A stretch of DNA of 39,622 nt from Clostridiaceae bacterium (GTDB lineage: Bacteria > Bacillota > Clostridia > Oscillospirales > Butyricicoccaceae), in contig JAGZOP010000017.1 of NCBI GenBank assembly GCA_018383195.1, positions 1 through 39,622 of the forward strand, given 5' to 3'. Below the pieces are notes generated by a model. The model worked only from the letters and a program-made list of their open reading frames with translations. It did not search any database and had not been told where the DNA came from. This document shows positions 22,457 to 31,812 of the stretch, one piece after another; the first letter of the stretch is position 1; each line of letters starts with the position of its first letter. Both the position numbers and the translations under genes were made by a program.

Positions 22457-24070
22457 ATGACAAAATATATCTTTGTGACAGGGGGCGTCGCATCCGGTCT
22501 CGGGAAAGGTATCACCGCAGCCTCGCTTGGACGACTGTTAAAAGCGCGCGGGCTGAAAGTTGCTGCCCAGAAGCTGGACCCCTACATCAATGTCGATCCC
22601 GGAACCATGAGCCCCTATCAGCACGGCGAGGTTTATGTTACCGAGGACGGCGCTGAAACCGATTTGGATCTTGGTCATTATGAACGCTTCATTGACGAGA
22701 ATTTAAACAAATATTCCAACCTCACCACGGGCAAAGTCTACTGGAACGTACTGAATAAAGAGCGGCGTGGGGAATATCTCGGTTCTACTGTACAGGTCAT
22801 CCCGCACATCACCAACGAAATCAAGGACTTTGTCTACCGTGTCGGACAAAAAACAAACGCCGATGTCGTCATCACCGAAATCGGCGGCACCATCGGCGAT
22901 ATCGAATCCCAGCCATTTATCGAGGCGGTGCGGCAAATCTCTCTGGAAGCCGGCATGGAAAACAGCCTGTTCATCCATGTAACTCTGGTTCCCTTTCTGA
23001 AAGGATCAGCCGAACATAAATCCAAACCCACGCAGCATTCTGTAAAAGAACTGCAGGGGATGGGGGTCATGCCGAACCTTATTGTACTCCGCTGCGACGA
23101 ACCGCTGGAATCCTCCATTTTTCAAAAGATATCCATGTTCTGCAATGTAAAACCGGACTGCGTGATCGAAAATATCACCTTACCAAACCTCTATGAAGCG
23201 CCGCTGATGTTGGAGCGTTCCCATTTTTCTTCGGTTGTCTGTCGGGAACTGGGCATCCAGACCGCCGAACCCGACCTGAGCGAATGGATTTCTATGGTCG
23301 AACGTATCAAAACAAGAAAACATCATGTAAACATCGGACTTGTTGGGAAATATGTAGGGCTGCACGACGCATATCTTTCAGTGGCGGAAGCATTGCAGCA
23401 CGCAGGATATCGCCATAATGCACAGATTCATCTGCACTGGATTGACGCCGAAGGGCTACAAGAGAACAACATTGGCGCTGTGCTCTCCGGTCTGGACGGC
23501 ATCCTGATTCCCGGCGGATTCGGGAGCCGCGGCATTGAAGGCATGGTTCTGGCCGCAAAATATGCCAGGGAGTCCGGTATCCCTTATTTCGGAATCTGCC
23601 TTGGCATGCAGATTGCCGTGATCGAATATGCCCGCAATGTCCTGCATCTCAAAGGCGCCAATTCCGGTGAATTTGACCCGTCCTGTCCGCACAAGGTTAT
23701 TGATTTTATGCCCGGGCAAAACGATGCCATCGACAAAGGCGGCACCCTGCGTCTTGGAGCATACCCCTGCCGCATCAAGCCGGAAACCACCATGGCACGC
23801 TGCTACGGCGCCCAAATAATCAGCGAGCGCCACCGGCACCGCTATGAACTGAATAACACATATCGGGATGCTTTGGAAGCCGCCGGTCTTACGCTCAGCG
23901 GCATCTCTCCGGACGGCAGGCTGATTGAAACCGTGGAACTGACCGATCGCCCTTTCCATGTAGGGGTACAGTATCATCCCGAATTTAAAAGCAGACCCAA
24001 CCGGGCGCATCCGCTGTTTTTAGGATTCATCGAAGCCGCATTGTCGCATACGATTGGAGGCAGAGCATGA
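22457..24070 (+). CDS. pyrG: CTP synthase
   Basis: A 537-residue enzyme that converts UTP, ATP and glutamine to CTP. The synthetase domain (1 to about 265) starts with KYIFVTGGVASGLGKGI and includes the LDPYINVDPGTMSP motif. The class I glutamine amidotransferase domain (about 290-530) has the oxyanion GGFGSRG and the nucleophile in FGICLGMQ, near residue 379, with the His-Glu pair in QYHPEF. Ribosome site GGGGGG. Its stop overlaps the purF start by four bases (ATGA), which implies coupling. Confidence 0.98.
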   Translation: MTKYIFVTGGVASGLGKGITAASLGRLLKARGLKVAAQKLDPYINVDPGTMSPYQHGEVYVTEDGAETDLDLGHYERFIDENLNKYSNLTTGKVYWNVLNKERRGEYLGSTVQVIPHITNEIKDFVYRVGQKTNADVVITEIGGTIGDIESQPFIEAVRQISLEAGMENSLFIHVTLVPFLKGSAEHKSKPTQHSVKELQGMGVMPNLIVLRCDEPLESSIFQKISMFCNVKPDCVIENITLPNLYEAPLMLERSHFSSVVCRELGIQTAEPDLSEWISMVERIKTRKHHVNIGLVGKYVGLHDAYLSVAEALQHAGYRHNAQIHLHWIDAEGLQENNIGAVLSGLDGILIPGGFGSRGIEGMVLAAKYARESGIPYFGICLGMQIAVIEYARNVLHLKGANSGEFDPSCPHKVIDFMPGQNDAIDKGGTLRLGAYPCRIKPETTMARCYGAQIISERHRHRYELNNTYRDALEAAGLTLSGISPDGRLIETVELTDRPFHVGVQYHPEFKSRPNRAHPLFLGFIEAALSHTIGGRA

Positions 24071-25488
24071 GTATTCATGAGGAATGCGGGGTATTCGGTG
24101 TCATTGCACCAACCCCCTGTGATGTGGCAAGAATCTCTTATTACGGGCTGTATGCACTGCAGCACCGCGGGCAGGAAAGCGCCGGTATCGTAGTCAATGA
24201 CGACGGTGTATTCGTCTCTCACAAGGATTTGGGTCTTGTCAGCGAAGTGTTTTCCAATGAAATCCTATCAAGCTTGCCGCAGAGCACAATGGCGGTCGCG
24301 CACACCCGATACGGCACCACCGGCGGCACCAACCGCAACAACTGCCAGCCCATTGAGGTCAATCATCAAAAAGGCAGAATGGCGCTCGCGCACAATGGCA
24401 ACCTCAGCAATTCTGCGGAGCTGCGCAGCGCACTGGAACTGAGCGGCGCAATTTTCCATACCACCAGCGATACAGAAACGATTGCTTATATTATCACCAG
24501 AGAGCGGCTGCGCACGGCTTCCATTGAGGATGCCGTCAGTCAGGCAATGCATGCCTTTGACGGCGCCTATTCTCTTGTCGTGATGTCTCCGCAAAAGCTG
24601 ATTTGCGTCCGAGACCCGCACGGCTTTCGCCCCCTTTGTTATGGAAAAACCGCAGACGGCACGTATGTGGTCGCTTCGGAAAGCTGCGCTGTCAAAGCGG
24701 TCGGCGCCGAAGTCATCCGCGATGTCGAGCCCGGGGAAATTCTCGTCTTTACCAAAACCGGCGTCACATCCCGCCGGGAGCACTGCCGCAAGCAAGAGCC
24801 CACCCCCTGTATCTTTGAATACATCTATTTTGCGCGTCCGGACTCCATCATTGACGGCATTTCGGTCCACGCATCCCGTGTCAAAGCCGGAAAGATTCTT
24901 GCGCAGACACATCCGGTTCAGGCAGACCTTGTAATCGGCGCGCCGGATTCCGGATTGGACGCTGCGCTCGGTTTCAGTCAGGAATCCGGCATTCCCTACG
25001 GCATCGGGCTTATCAAAAACAAATACATCGGCAGAACCTTTATTTCCCCCGGGCAGGGTGCACGGATTGACGGGGTGAAAATCAAGCTTGCCGCCGTGGA
25101 AGAAAGCATCGCAGGCAAACGGGTCGTCTTAGTAGACGACTCCATTGTCCGAGGCAATACAATGGGGCGCGTTGTAAAGCTGCTCCGCGATGCAGGCGCC
25201 AAAGAAGTGCACGTGCGCATTTCATCCCCGCCGTTTCTCCACCCCTGCTATTACGGAACCGACATTGACTCGGAAGAGCATCTGATCGCCTGCAAGCACA
25301 GCGTATCTGAAATATGCCGCATCATCGGCGCCGATTCGCTTGGATATTTTCCAATCCAAAAGCTCAGCGCCATCACGGGCAGCGAACATTTTTGCAGCGC
25401 CTGCTTCAGCGGGGATTATCCCACCGCAGTCCCCACCGATACCCGAAAAGATCGTTTTGAACAGCGATTATCCGATAAAAAGAAGTGA
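24067..25488 (+). CDS. purF: Amidophosphoribosyltransferase
   Basis: A 473-residue glutamine-PRPP amidotransferase, the first committed step of purine synthesis. The N-terminal class II glutaminase has its catalytic residue at Cys7 (MSIHEECGVFGV), so a short propeptide is removed; RYGTTGG, AHNGNLSN and TTSDTE motifs follow. The PRPP site is VVLVDDSIVRGNTM at about 350-363. Cysteines near the C-terminus (CYYG and CSACFSGDYP) fit the 4Fe-4S form seen in Bacillus. It overlaps pyrG by 4 bp and ends 7 bp before carA. Confidence 0.98.
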   Translation: MSIHEECGVFGVIAPTPCDVARISYYGLYALQHRGQESAGIVVNDDGVFVSHKDLGLVSEVFSNEILSSLPQSTMAVAHTRYGTTGGTNRNNCQPIEVNHQKGRMALAHNGNLSNSAELRSALELSGAIFHTTSDTETIAYIITRERLRTASIEDAVSQAMHAFDGAYSLVVMSPQKLICVRDPHGFRPLCYGKTADGTYVVASESCAVKAVGAEVIRDVEPGEILVFTKTGVTSRREHCRKQEPTPCIFEYIYFARPDSIIDGISVHASRVKAGKILAQTHPVQADLVIGAPDSGLDAALGFSQESGIPYGIGLIKNKYIGRTFISPGQGARIDGVKIKLAAVEESIAGKRVVLVDDSIVRGNTMGRVVKLLRDAGAKEVHVRISSPPFLHPCYYGTDIDSEEHLIACKHSVSEICRIIGADSLGYFPIQKLSAITGSEHFCSACFSGDYPTAVPTDTRKDRFEQRLSDKKK

Positions 25489-25495
25489 GGTTCCG

Positions 25496-26596
25496 ATGAT
25501 GAAAAAAGAATTTGACAGAAAGCTTATTTTGGAGGATGGGCAGGAATATTACGGCTATGGTTTCGGCGCCGATGCAGAAGCCGTATGTGAAATTGTCTTT
25601 AACACTTCCATGGTCGGATATCAGGAAATTCTATCCGACCCCTCCTATACCGATCAGGCTGTCGTGATGACTTATCCACTCATCGGCAATTACGGTATGG
25701 CAGAGGATGACTACGAACGGGACACCCCCTCGATCGGCGCCCTGATCGTCCACGCTTATCATGATGAACCCTCCAACTTCCGCAGCACCGCCACCTTGTC
25801 CGAGGTCATGCTGAAATTCGGGATTCCCGGTATTTCCGGTATCGACACCAGAAAGCTGAACCGCTCCATCCGCGATTTTGGAACACGCAAAGTCCTGATC
25901 ACCGGCAGTTCCACACCGCTGAAAGACGGGCTTGCGCGTCTCAAATCCACAACGCTTCCCCGCAATGCGGTGTCCCGCGTAAGCTGTAAACAAAAAATCG
26001 TCTCTGCCGCATCCTTTCCGCAATATCACGTTGTCGCGATTGACTGCGGAATGAAACAGAATATTGTGCGATCGCTGAACCAACGCGGCTGTACGGTCAC
26101 GGCGGTACCATGGAATACATCCGCAGAATCGATTATCGCCCTCAAGCCGGACGGCATTTTCATTTCCAACGGTCCCGGCGACCCTTCCGACGTTCCGGAA
26201 ACCATTGCAGCCGTCCGGCATCTGCTCGGAAAATATCCTATGTTCGGCATCTGCCTTGGACACCAGATTATTGCGCTCGCCAAAGGCGGAAAAACCTACA
26301 AGCTCAAATTCGGCCATCGCGGAGGGAATCATCCGGTACGCAATCTGGAAACCAATCAAATCGAAATGACTTCGCAAAACCATTCCTATGCAGTGGACGC
26401 CAACAGCCTTCCGGGCACCGGACTGACCTTGACGCACATCAACCTTCTCGATCATACCGTGGAAGGATTGCAATGCGCACAGGATAAAGCGTTCAGCGTA
26501 CAATATCATCCGGAAAGCGCACCGGGACCGCAGGACAGCGCCTACCTTTTCGACCGCTTTATCAAACTGATGGAGGACGAACAAATTCATGCCTAA
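25496..26596 (+). CDS. carA: Carbamoyl-phosphate synthase small subunit
   Basis: A 366-residue glutaminase subunit that supplies ammonia to CarB. The N-terminal CPSase domain holds NTSMVGYQEILSDPSYTDQ; the class I amidotransferase domain (about 180-360) has ISNGPGDPSD, the nucleophile in FGICLGHQ and the catalytic pair in QYHPESAPGP. The start is the first of two adjacent ATGs at 25496, with GAGG five bases upstream; the open frame extends into purF but without a ribosome site. It overlaps carB by 8 bp. Confidence 0.98.
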   Translation: MMKKEFDRKLILEDGQEYYGYGFGADAEAVCEIVFNTSMVGYQEILSDPSYTDQAVVMTYPLIGNYGMAEDDYERDTPSIGALIVHAYHDEPSNFRSTATLSEVMLKFGIPGISGIDTRKLNRSIRDFGTRKVLITGSSTPLKDGLARLKSTTLPRNAVSRVSCKQKIVSAASFPQYHVVAIDCGMKQNIVRSLNQRGCTVTAVPWNTSAESIIALKPDGIFISNGPGDPSDVPETIAAVRHLLGKYPMFGICLGHQIIALAKGGKTYKLKFGHRGGNHPVRNLETNQIEMTSQNHSYAVDANSLPGTGLTLTHINLLDHTVEGLQCAQDKAFSVQYHPESAPGPQDSAYLFDRFIKLMEDEQIHA

Positions 26597-29500
26597 GAGA
26601 ACAGATATCAAAAAAGTGCTTGTCATCGGCTCGGGTCCGATTGTAATTGGTCAGGCAGCAGAATTCGATTATGCCGGAACGCAGGCGTGCCTTGCCCTGA
26701 AAGAGGAGGGCTACGAGGTCATTCTATGCAACTCCAACCCGGCAACCATCATGACCGATACTTCGATTGCGGACAAGGTTTACATGGAGCCGCTGACTCT
26801 GGAGTATATTGCTAAAATCATCCGATACGAACGCCCGGATGCAATTCTCCCCGGCATCGGCGGTCAGACAGGTTTGAACCTCGCCATGCAGCTTGAAAAG
26901 AAGGGGGTGCTCTCAGAGTGCCGCGTGGAACTGCTCGGCACCAAAAGCAGCAGCATTGCCCATGCAGAAGACCGCGAACTGTTTAAGGAGCTTTGTGAAT
27001 CCCTCGGGGAACCGGTTTTGCCCTCTCAAATTGCAAGTTCGATGGAAGAAGGTTTGCAGGCAGCGCAGCAGATCGGGTATCCCGTTGTCCTGCGTCCTGC
27101 TTTTACGCTGGGCGGTACCGGCGGCGGGTTTGCTGACAATGAAGCGGAATTTCTGCCATTGATGAAGAACGCACTCTCTCTGTCTCCGGTCAAACAGGTT
27201 CTGATTGAAAAGAGCATCAAGGGATATAAGGAAATCGAATATGAAGTCATGCGCGACAGCAACAATACCGCCATTACCATCTGCAATATGGAAAACCTTG
27301 ACCCTGTCGGGATTCACACCGGCGATTCGATTGTGGTCTGCCCGTCTCAGACGCTGACCAACCGGGAATACCACATGCTCCGGGACAGCGCGCTCAAAAT
27401 CATCCGTGCACTTGAAATTGAGGGCGGCTGCAACGTCCAGTTCGCACTGGACCCGCATTCGTTCCAATATTACCTGATCGAAGTCAATCCCCGCGTATCC
27501 CGCTCCTCTGCACTGGCTTCTAAAGCCAGCGGGTATCCGATTGCGCGGGTTTCTGCAAAAATCGGTATTGGTATGACGCTTGATGAAATTCAAATCGCCA
27601 ATACCCCCGCATCCTTTGAGCCGGCGCTGGACTATATTGTAACCAAAATGCCGCGCTTCCCGTTCGATAAATTTTCGGATGCCAACAACGCGCTTTCCAC
27701 CCAGATGAAAGCCACCGGCGAAGTAATGAGCATCGGCAGAACCATGGAAGAAAGCCTCCTCAAAGCAATTCGTTCCCTGGAAGTCGGTCTTTTCCATTTA
27801 CATCATCCCAAATTCGATGCTGTCAGCGCCGAAGAGCTGCTGGAATATATCAAAACCGGCACCGATGACCGAATCTATGCCATCGCAGCGCTTCTTCGTC
27901 TCGGATGCAGCATCGAACCGATTGCCGCTGCAAGTGCAATCGATCGCTTTTTCCTTCAGGCACTGCGCAATATTGTGTCGGAAGAGCGCGAAATCAAGGA
28001 GCATCCACGGGATATTTCCGTGCTGCGCGACGCCAAGAAAATGGGCTTTTCCGATCAAATCATCGGGCATCTGTGGAATCTCTCCGAATCCGACGTATTT
28101 TCCCTGCGCCGAAGTCACGGTATCCTTCCGGTCTATAAAATGATCGACACATGCGCTTCCGAATTTGAAAGCTATATCCCGTACTTCTATTCCACCTATG
28201 AAGACGAAAACGAATCCATTGTATCGTCTAAGCAGAAGGTCATTGTACTCGGCTCCGGTCCCATCCGGATCGGACAAGGGGTAGAATTCGACTATTCCAC
28301 CGTCCACGCGGTTCAGACCATCAAGGCGTCGGGATACGAAGCGATTATTATCAACAACAACCCCGAAACAGTTTCCACCGACTATACCTGCTCGGACAAG
28401 CTGTATTTTGAACCGCTGTGCGTCGAAGACGTCATGAACATCATCGAGCTGGAGCAGCCGGCGGGCGTGATTGCAACTTTGGGCGGTCAGACCGCAATCA
28501 ACCTTGCCGCACCGCTGAAAAAGCGCGGCGTCAAAATCATCGGCACAGACTGCGACGCGATTGAGCGCGCCGAAAACCGCGACGCCTTTGAGAAGCTGCT
28601 CAATGCCCTGCATATCCCGCAGCCAAAGGGCCGTGCCGTCACCAGTGTAGAAGCCGGGATTCAAGCCGCCAAAGAGATCGGATACCCTGTACTGGTCCGT
28701 CCCAGTTTTGTGCTTGGCGGCAGAGCCATGCAAATTGTCGCCAAGGAGGATGCGCTTCGCAGCTATCTCAAAACCGCTGTGGAAATCGATGAAGACAAAC
28801 CGGTTCTGGTCGATCAATACATCTGCGGAAAAGAAGTGGAAGTCGATGCAATCTGTGACGGAACTCACGTATTTGTCCCCGGTATTATGGAGCTTGTAGA
28901 ACGCACCGGCATCCATTCAGGCGATTCTATCAGCGTCTACCCCTCTTATAGCCTTTCCGCCGAGGTCAAGCAAATCATCCTCAATTACACCGAAAAACTC
29001 GGACTGGGAATCGGCATCATTGGCCTGTTTAATATCCAGTTTATCGTAGATGCACAAGGTCATGTCTACATCATCGAGGTCAATCCCCGTTCCTCCCGAA
29101 CGGTCCCCTTTCTGTCGAAAGCCACCGGATACAGCCTTGCCGACATTGCGACGCGCTGCAACCTCGGCACCTCTCTTGCAGAGCAGGGAATCTCCGAGAT
29201 TTACCCGCCGGAAAAAGGACGCTTTTACGTCAAAGCGCCTGCATTCTCTTTTTCCAAGCTGCAAGGGATGGACGCCTACCTGTCTCCTGAAATGAAATCC
29301 ACCGGTGAAGCGATCGGATACGACGAAAAGCTGCATCGTGCCGTTTATAAAGCAATGATTGCCTCCGGTCTTACGCTGCGCAATTACGGGACGGTAATCG
29401 TCAGTGTCGCCGATGAGGACAAAGAGGAAACGCTGCCGCTCGTCCGGCGTTTTTACAACATGGGTTTTAATATTGAAGCCACTGCGCTGACCGGCGAATT

Positions 29501-29771
29501 TTTGAAAGCCAACGGGATTCGTACCCGCATTCGCCGCAAGCCCAGCGAAGGAAGTGAAGAAGTGCTGGATTCTATCCGTGCCGGCTATGTCAGCTATGTC
29601 ATCAACACCCGCGCGGTCCTCTCCGGGAAACACTTCGGCGATGGAATCGCGATCCGCGAATGTACGGCACAGAATAATATCACCATGCTGACCTCACTCG
29701 ATACCGTTCGGATGCTTCTGGACGTACTGGAAGAGGTGACGCTCGGCATCTCTACCATCGACGGGAAATGA
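26589..29771 (+). CDS. carB: Carbamoyl-phosphate synthase large subunit
   Basis: A 1060-residue subunit that makes carbamoyl phosphate for pyrimidines and arginine. Two homologous halves are evident, each with a biotin-carboxylase-like N-lobe (VLVIGSGPIVIGQAAEFDYAG and VIVLGSGPIRIGQGVEFDYS) and an ATP-grasp domain (VNPRVSRSSALASKA and VNPRSSRTVPFLSKA). The last ~130 residues form the MGS-like allosteric domain. No other pyr or arg genes are close; the position in this operon ties it to nitrogen supply. No defects are seen. Confidence 0.98.
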   Translation: MPKRTDIKKVLVIGSGPIVIGQAAEFDYAGTQACLALKEEGYEVILCNSNPATIMTDTSIADKVYMEPLTLEYIAKIIRYERPDAILPGIGGQTGLNLAMQLEKKGVLSECRVELLGTKSSSIAHAEDRELFKELCESLGEPVLPSQIASSMEEGLQAAQQIGYPVVLRPAFTLGGTGGGFADNEAEFLPLMKNALSLSPVKQVLIEKSIKGYKEIEYEVMRDSNNTAITICNMENLDPVGIHTGDSIVVCPSQTLTNREYHMLRDSALKIIRALEIEGGCNVQFALDPHSFQYYLIEVNPRVSRSSALASKASGYPIARVSAKIGIGMTLDEIQIANTPASFEPALDYIVTKMPRFPFDKFSDANNALSTQMKATGEVMSIGRTMEESLLKAIRSLEVGLFHLHHPKFDAVSAEELLEYIKTGTDDRIYAIAALLRLGCSIEPIAAASAIDRFFLQALRNIVSEEREIKEHPRDISVLRDAKKMGFSDQIIGHLWNLSESDVFSLRRSHGILPVYKMIDTCASEFESYIPYFYSTYEDENESIVSSKQKVIVLGSGPIRIGQGVEFDYSTVHAVQTIKASGYEAIIINNNPETVSTDYTCSDKLYFEPLCVEDVMNIIELEQPAGVIATLGGQTAINLAAPLKKRGVKIIGTDCDAIERAENRDAFEKLLNALHIPQPKGRAVTSVEAGIQAAKEIGYPVLVRPSFVLGGRAMQIVAKEDALRSYLKTAVEIDEDKPVLVDQYICGKEVEVDAICDGTHVFVPGIMELVERTGIHSGDSISVYPSYSLSAEVKQIILNYTEKLGLGIGIIGLFNIQFIVDAQGHVYIIEVNPRSSRTVPFLSKATGYSLADIATRCNLGTSLAEQGISEIYPPEKGRFYVKAPAFSFSKLQGMDAYLSPEMKSTGEAIGYDEKLHRAVYKAMIASGLTLRNYGTVIVSVADEDKEETLPLVRRFYNMGFNIEATALTGEFLKANGIRTRIRRKPSEGSEEVLDSIRAGYVSYVINTRAVLSGKHFGDGIAIRECTAQNNITMLTSLDTVRMLLDVLEEVTLGISTIDGK

Positions 29772-29815
29772 GCGCACCGCATGTATGATACCCTGCAGGA
29801 AGGAGAACACAAACG

Positions 29816-31006
29816 ATGTTAAAGCCGAATCCACGATACCGGGAACTAAAGGACTCCTATTTATTCAACACCATTTACCGAAAAACAAGTGAATATCTCG
29901 AAAAAAATCCAGAAAAGCAAGTACTGCGCATGGGGGTCGGCGATGTATCCCTCCCGCTGTGCGATGCAGTCATCGAGGCGCTGCACCGCGCAGTTGACGA
30001 CCAGTCTGCCGCCGCCACATTCCATGGCTATATGCCGGAGTGCGGCGACGCTGCCCTCCGCAAAGCCATTACCGGATATTATGCGCAGATGGGCGCAGCA
30101 GTTTCCGAACAGGAGATTTTCATTTCCAGCGGCGCCTGCGATGATCTCGGCGATATTTTGGAGTTATTCGATCAGGAGAATACGGTGATGGTGGTCGAGC
30201 CGGCATATCCCGAATATGTAGATACCAATATTCTGGCTGGACGTAAAATCATTCATTTATCTTCCGGAATCGAAAATGATTTTTTACCCATGCCCAGCGC
30301 ACAGGCAAAAGCCGATATTCTCTACCTCTGCTCCCCCAACAATCCGACCGGTGCGGTTTATAACCGCAGTCAGCTGCAGGCATGGGTAGATTTTGCAAAC
30401 GAGATCGGCGCGGTGATCTTATTCGACGCCGCTTACGAAATTTTTATCGAAGAACCGGATATTCCACACAGCATCTATGAACTGCGCGGCGCAGACCGCT
30501 GTGCCATTGAAATCTGCTCGTTATCCAAAACCGCAGGTTTCACCGGCACCCGGCTTGGTTATACTGTTGTCCCTAAAAACCTGATTCGAGGCGGCATGCA
30601 TCTTCATGAAATGTGGTCGCGCAACCGGGAAACCCGCACCAATGGCGTCTCCTACATTTTGCAAAAAGGTGCGCTTGCCGTATTCACGCCGGAAGGGCAG
30701 CAGCAAATCCGGAAAAATCTCCGTGTCTACAAAGAGAATGCCGCCTGCTTTATGAAAGCGCTGGATGCCGCAGGCATCTGGTACTGCGGCGGCAAAAATT
30801 CCCCCTATCTCTGGATGAAATGTCCGGACGGCATGAGCGGCTGGACGTTTTTCGATTATCTGCTGCAAAAGATTCAGGTTGTCGGGATTCCCGGAGACGG
30901 GTTTGGAGACTGCGGAAAGGGCTATTTCCGTTTTTCAACCTTTGGGAATCCGGAGGAAACCCGCGAAGCTGCCGACCGGCTTTGCAAGCTGCTTGCCAAG
31001 GAGTAA
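29816..31006 (+). CDS. dapL: LL-diaminopimelate aminotransferase-family protein
   Basis: A 396-residue fold-type I PLP aminotransferase. DapL hallmarks: SYLFNTIYRK near the N-terminus, RMGVGDVSLPL, FHGYMPECGD, CSPNNPTGAVY, FDAAYEIFIEEPDIPHSIYE and SLSKTAGFTGTRLGYTVVP, with the PLP Lys near residue 238. DapL converts tetrahydrodipicolinate to LL-diaminopimelate using glutamate, a short route to lysine and peptidoglycan. The placement after carB (44 bp gap) and before an amidase-like gene leaves open a divergent aminotransferase that works with the amidase. Ribosome site AAGGAG. Confidence 0.85.
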   Translation: MLKPNPRYRELKDSYLFNTIYRKTSEYLEKNPEKQVLRMGVGDVSLPLCDAVIEALHRAVDDQSAAATFHGYMPECGDAALRKAITGYYAQMGAAVSEQEIFISSGACDDLGDILELFDQENTVMVVEPAYPEYVDTNILAGRKIIHLSSGIENDFLPMPSAQAKADILYLCSPNNPTGAVYNRSQLQAWVDFANEIGAVILFDAAYEIFIEEPDIPHSIYELRGADRCAIEICSLSKTAGFTGTRLGYTVVPKNLIRGGMHLHEMWSRNRETRTNGVSYILQKGALAVFTPEGQQQIRKNLRVYKENAACFMKALDAAGIWYCGGKNSPYLWMKCPDGMSGWTFFDYLLQKIQVVGIPGDGFGDCGKGYFRFSTFGNPEETREAADRLCKLLAKE

Positions 31007-31010
31007 ATTC

Positions 31011-31799
31011 ATGAAAATCACCTGTCTGCAAATGGATATGAAGTTCGGGCTCCCCGCACAAAACTTCTCCCACGCCGAGCATCTGATTGACCGGGCAATG
31101 CAGGAAAAACCCGATGTGCTCGTACTTCCGGAAACATGGAACACCGGATTTTTCCCGAAAGAACACCTCGCCCGATATTCCTGTCAGGATGGCGATATGG
31201 TGAAACGCTGCATCGGCAGTCTGGCAGAAAAATACCATGTCCATATTGTAGCCGGCTCCGTGTCCAATGTGCGCGGCGGCAACATATACAACACAGCGAT
31301 GGTATTTGACCGAAGCGGTCAATGCATTGCCGAATATGATAAAACCCACCTCTTCACGCCCATGGGAGAACACAACTTCTATACCGGCGGCGATCATCTG
31401 TGCCGTTTTCTGTTGGATGGCATTCCATGCGCGGTCATCATCTGTTATGATGTGCGTTTCCCCGAACTGGTCCGCACACTATGCCTGTCCGGAATCGATC
31501 TACTCTTTGTTGTGTCCCAGTGGCCCAAGGAGCGAATCCCCCATCTGCAAACGCTCACTGCTGCCAGGGCAATCGAAAATCAGATTTTTGTAGCTTGCTG
31601 CAATTCCTGCGGCACAGCGGAACAAACTGTATTTGGCGGACATTCCTCAATTCTGGACCCCTTCGGAAACATACTTGTCCAAGCGGGTTCATCCGAAGAA
31701 TTGATTTCTGCCGACTGTGACTTTCAGATACTCTCTGAAATCCGAAGCAGCATTCCAGTATTTCGTGACCGGCATCCGGAACTTTATACGATTGATTGA
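31011..31799 (+). CDS. Carbon-nitrogen hydrolase (omega-amidase/YafV-like)
   Basis: A 262-residue nitrilase-superfamily amidohydrolase with the Glu-Lys-Cys triad: Glu near 41 (LPETWNTGFF), Lys near 111 (EYDKTHLF) and Cys near 145 (VIICYDVRFPEL). The YDVRFPE context is that of omega-amidases, which release ammonia from 2-oxoglutaramate or 2-oxosuccinamate after glutamine or methionine-cycle transamination. The start 4 bp after the aminotransferase stop suggests a linked pair. The next gene is an ammonia-type NAD synthetase lacking the usual fused nitrilase-like glutaminase, so this protein could also help provide ammonia; that is speculation. Confidence 0.88.
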   Translation: MKITCLQMDMKFGLPAQNFSHAEHLIDRAMQEKPDVLVLPETWNTGFFPKEHLARYSCQDGDMVKRCIGSLAEKYHVHIVAGSVSNVRGGNIYNTAMVFDRSGQCIAEYDKTHLFTPMGEHNFYTGGDHLCRFLLDGIPCAVIICYDVRFPELVRTLCLSGIDLLFVVSQWPKERIPHLQTLTAARAIENQIFVACCNSCGTAEQTVFGGHSSILDPFGNILVQAGSSEELISADCDFQILSEIRSSIPVFRDRHPELYTID

Positions 31800-31812
31800 A
31801 ACGAGGTTTATT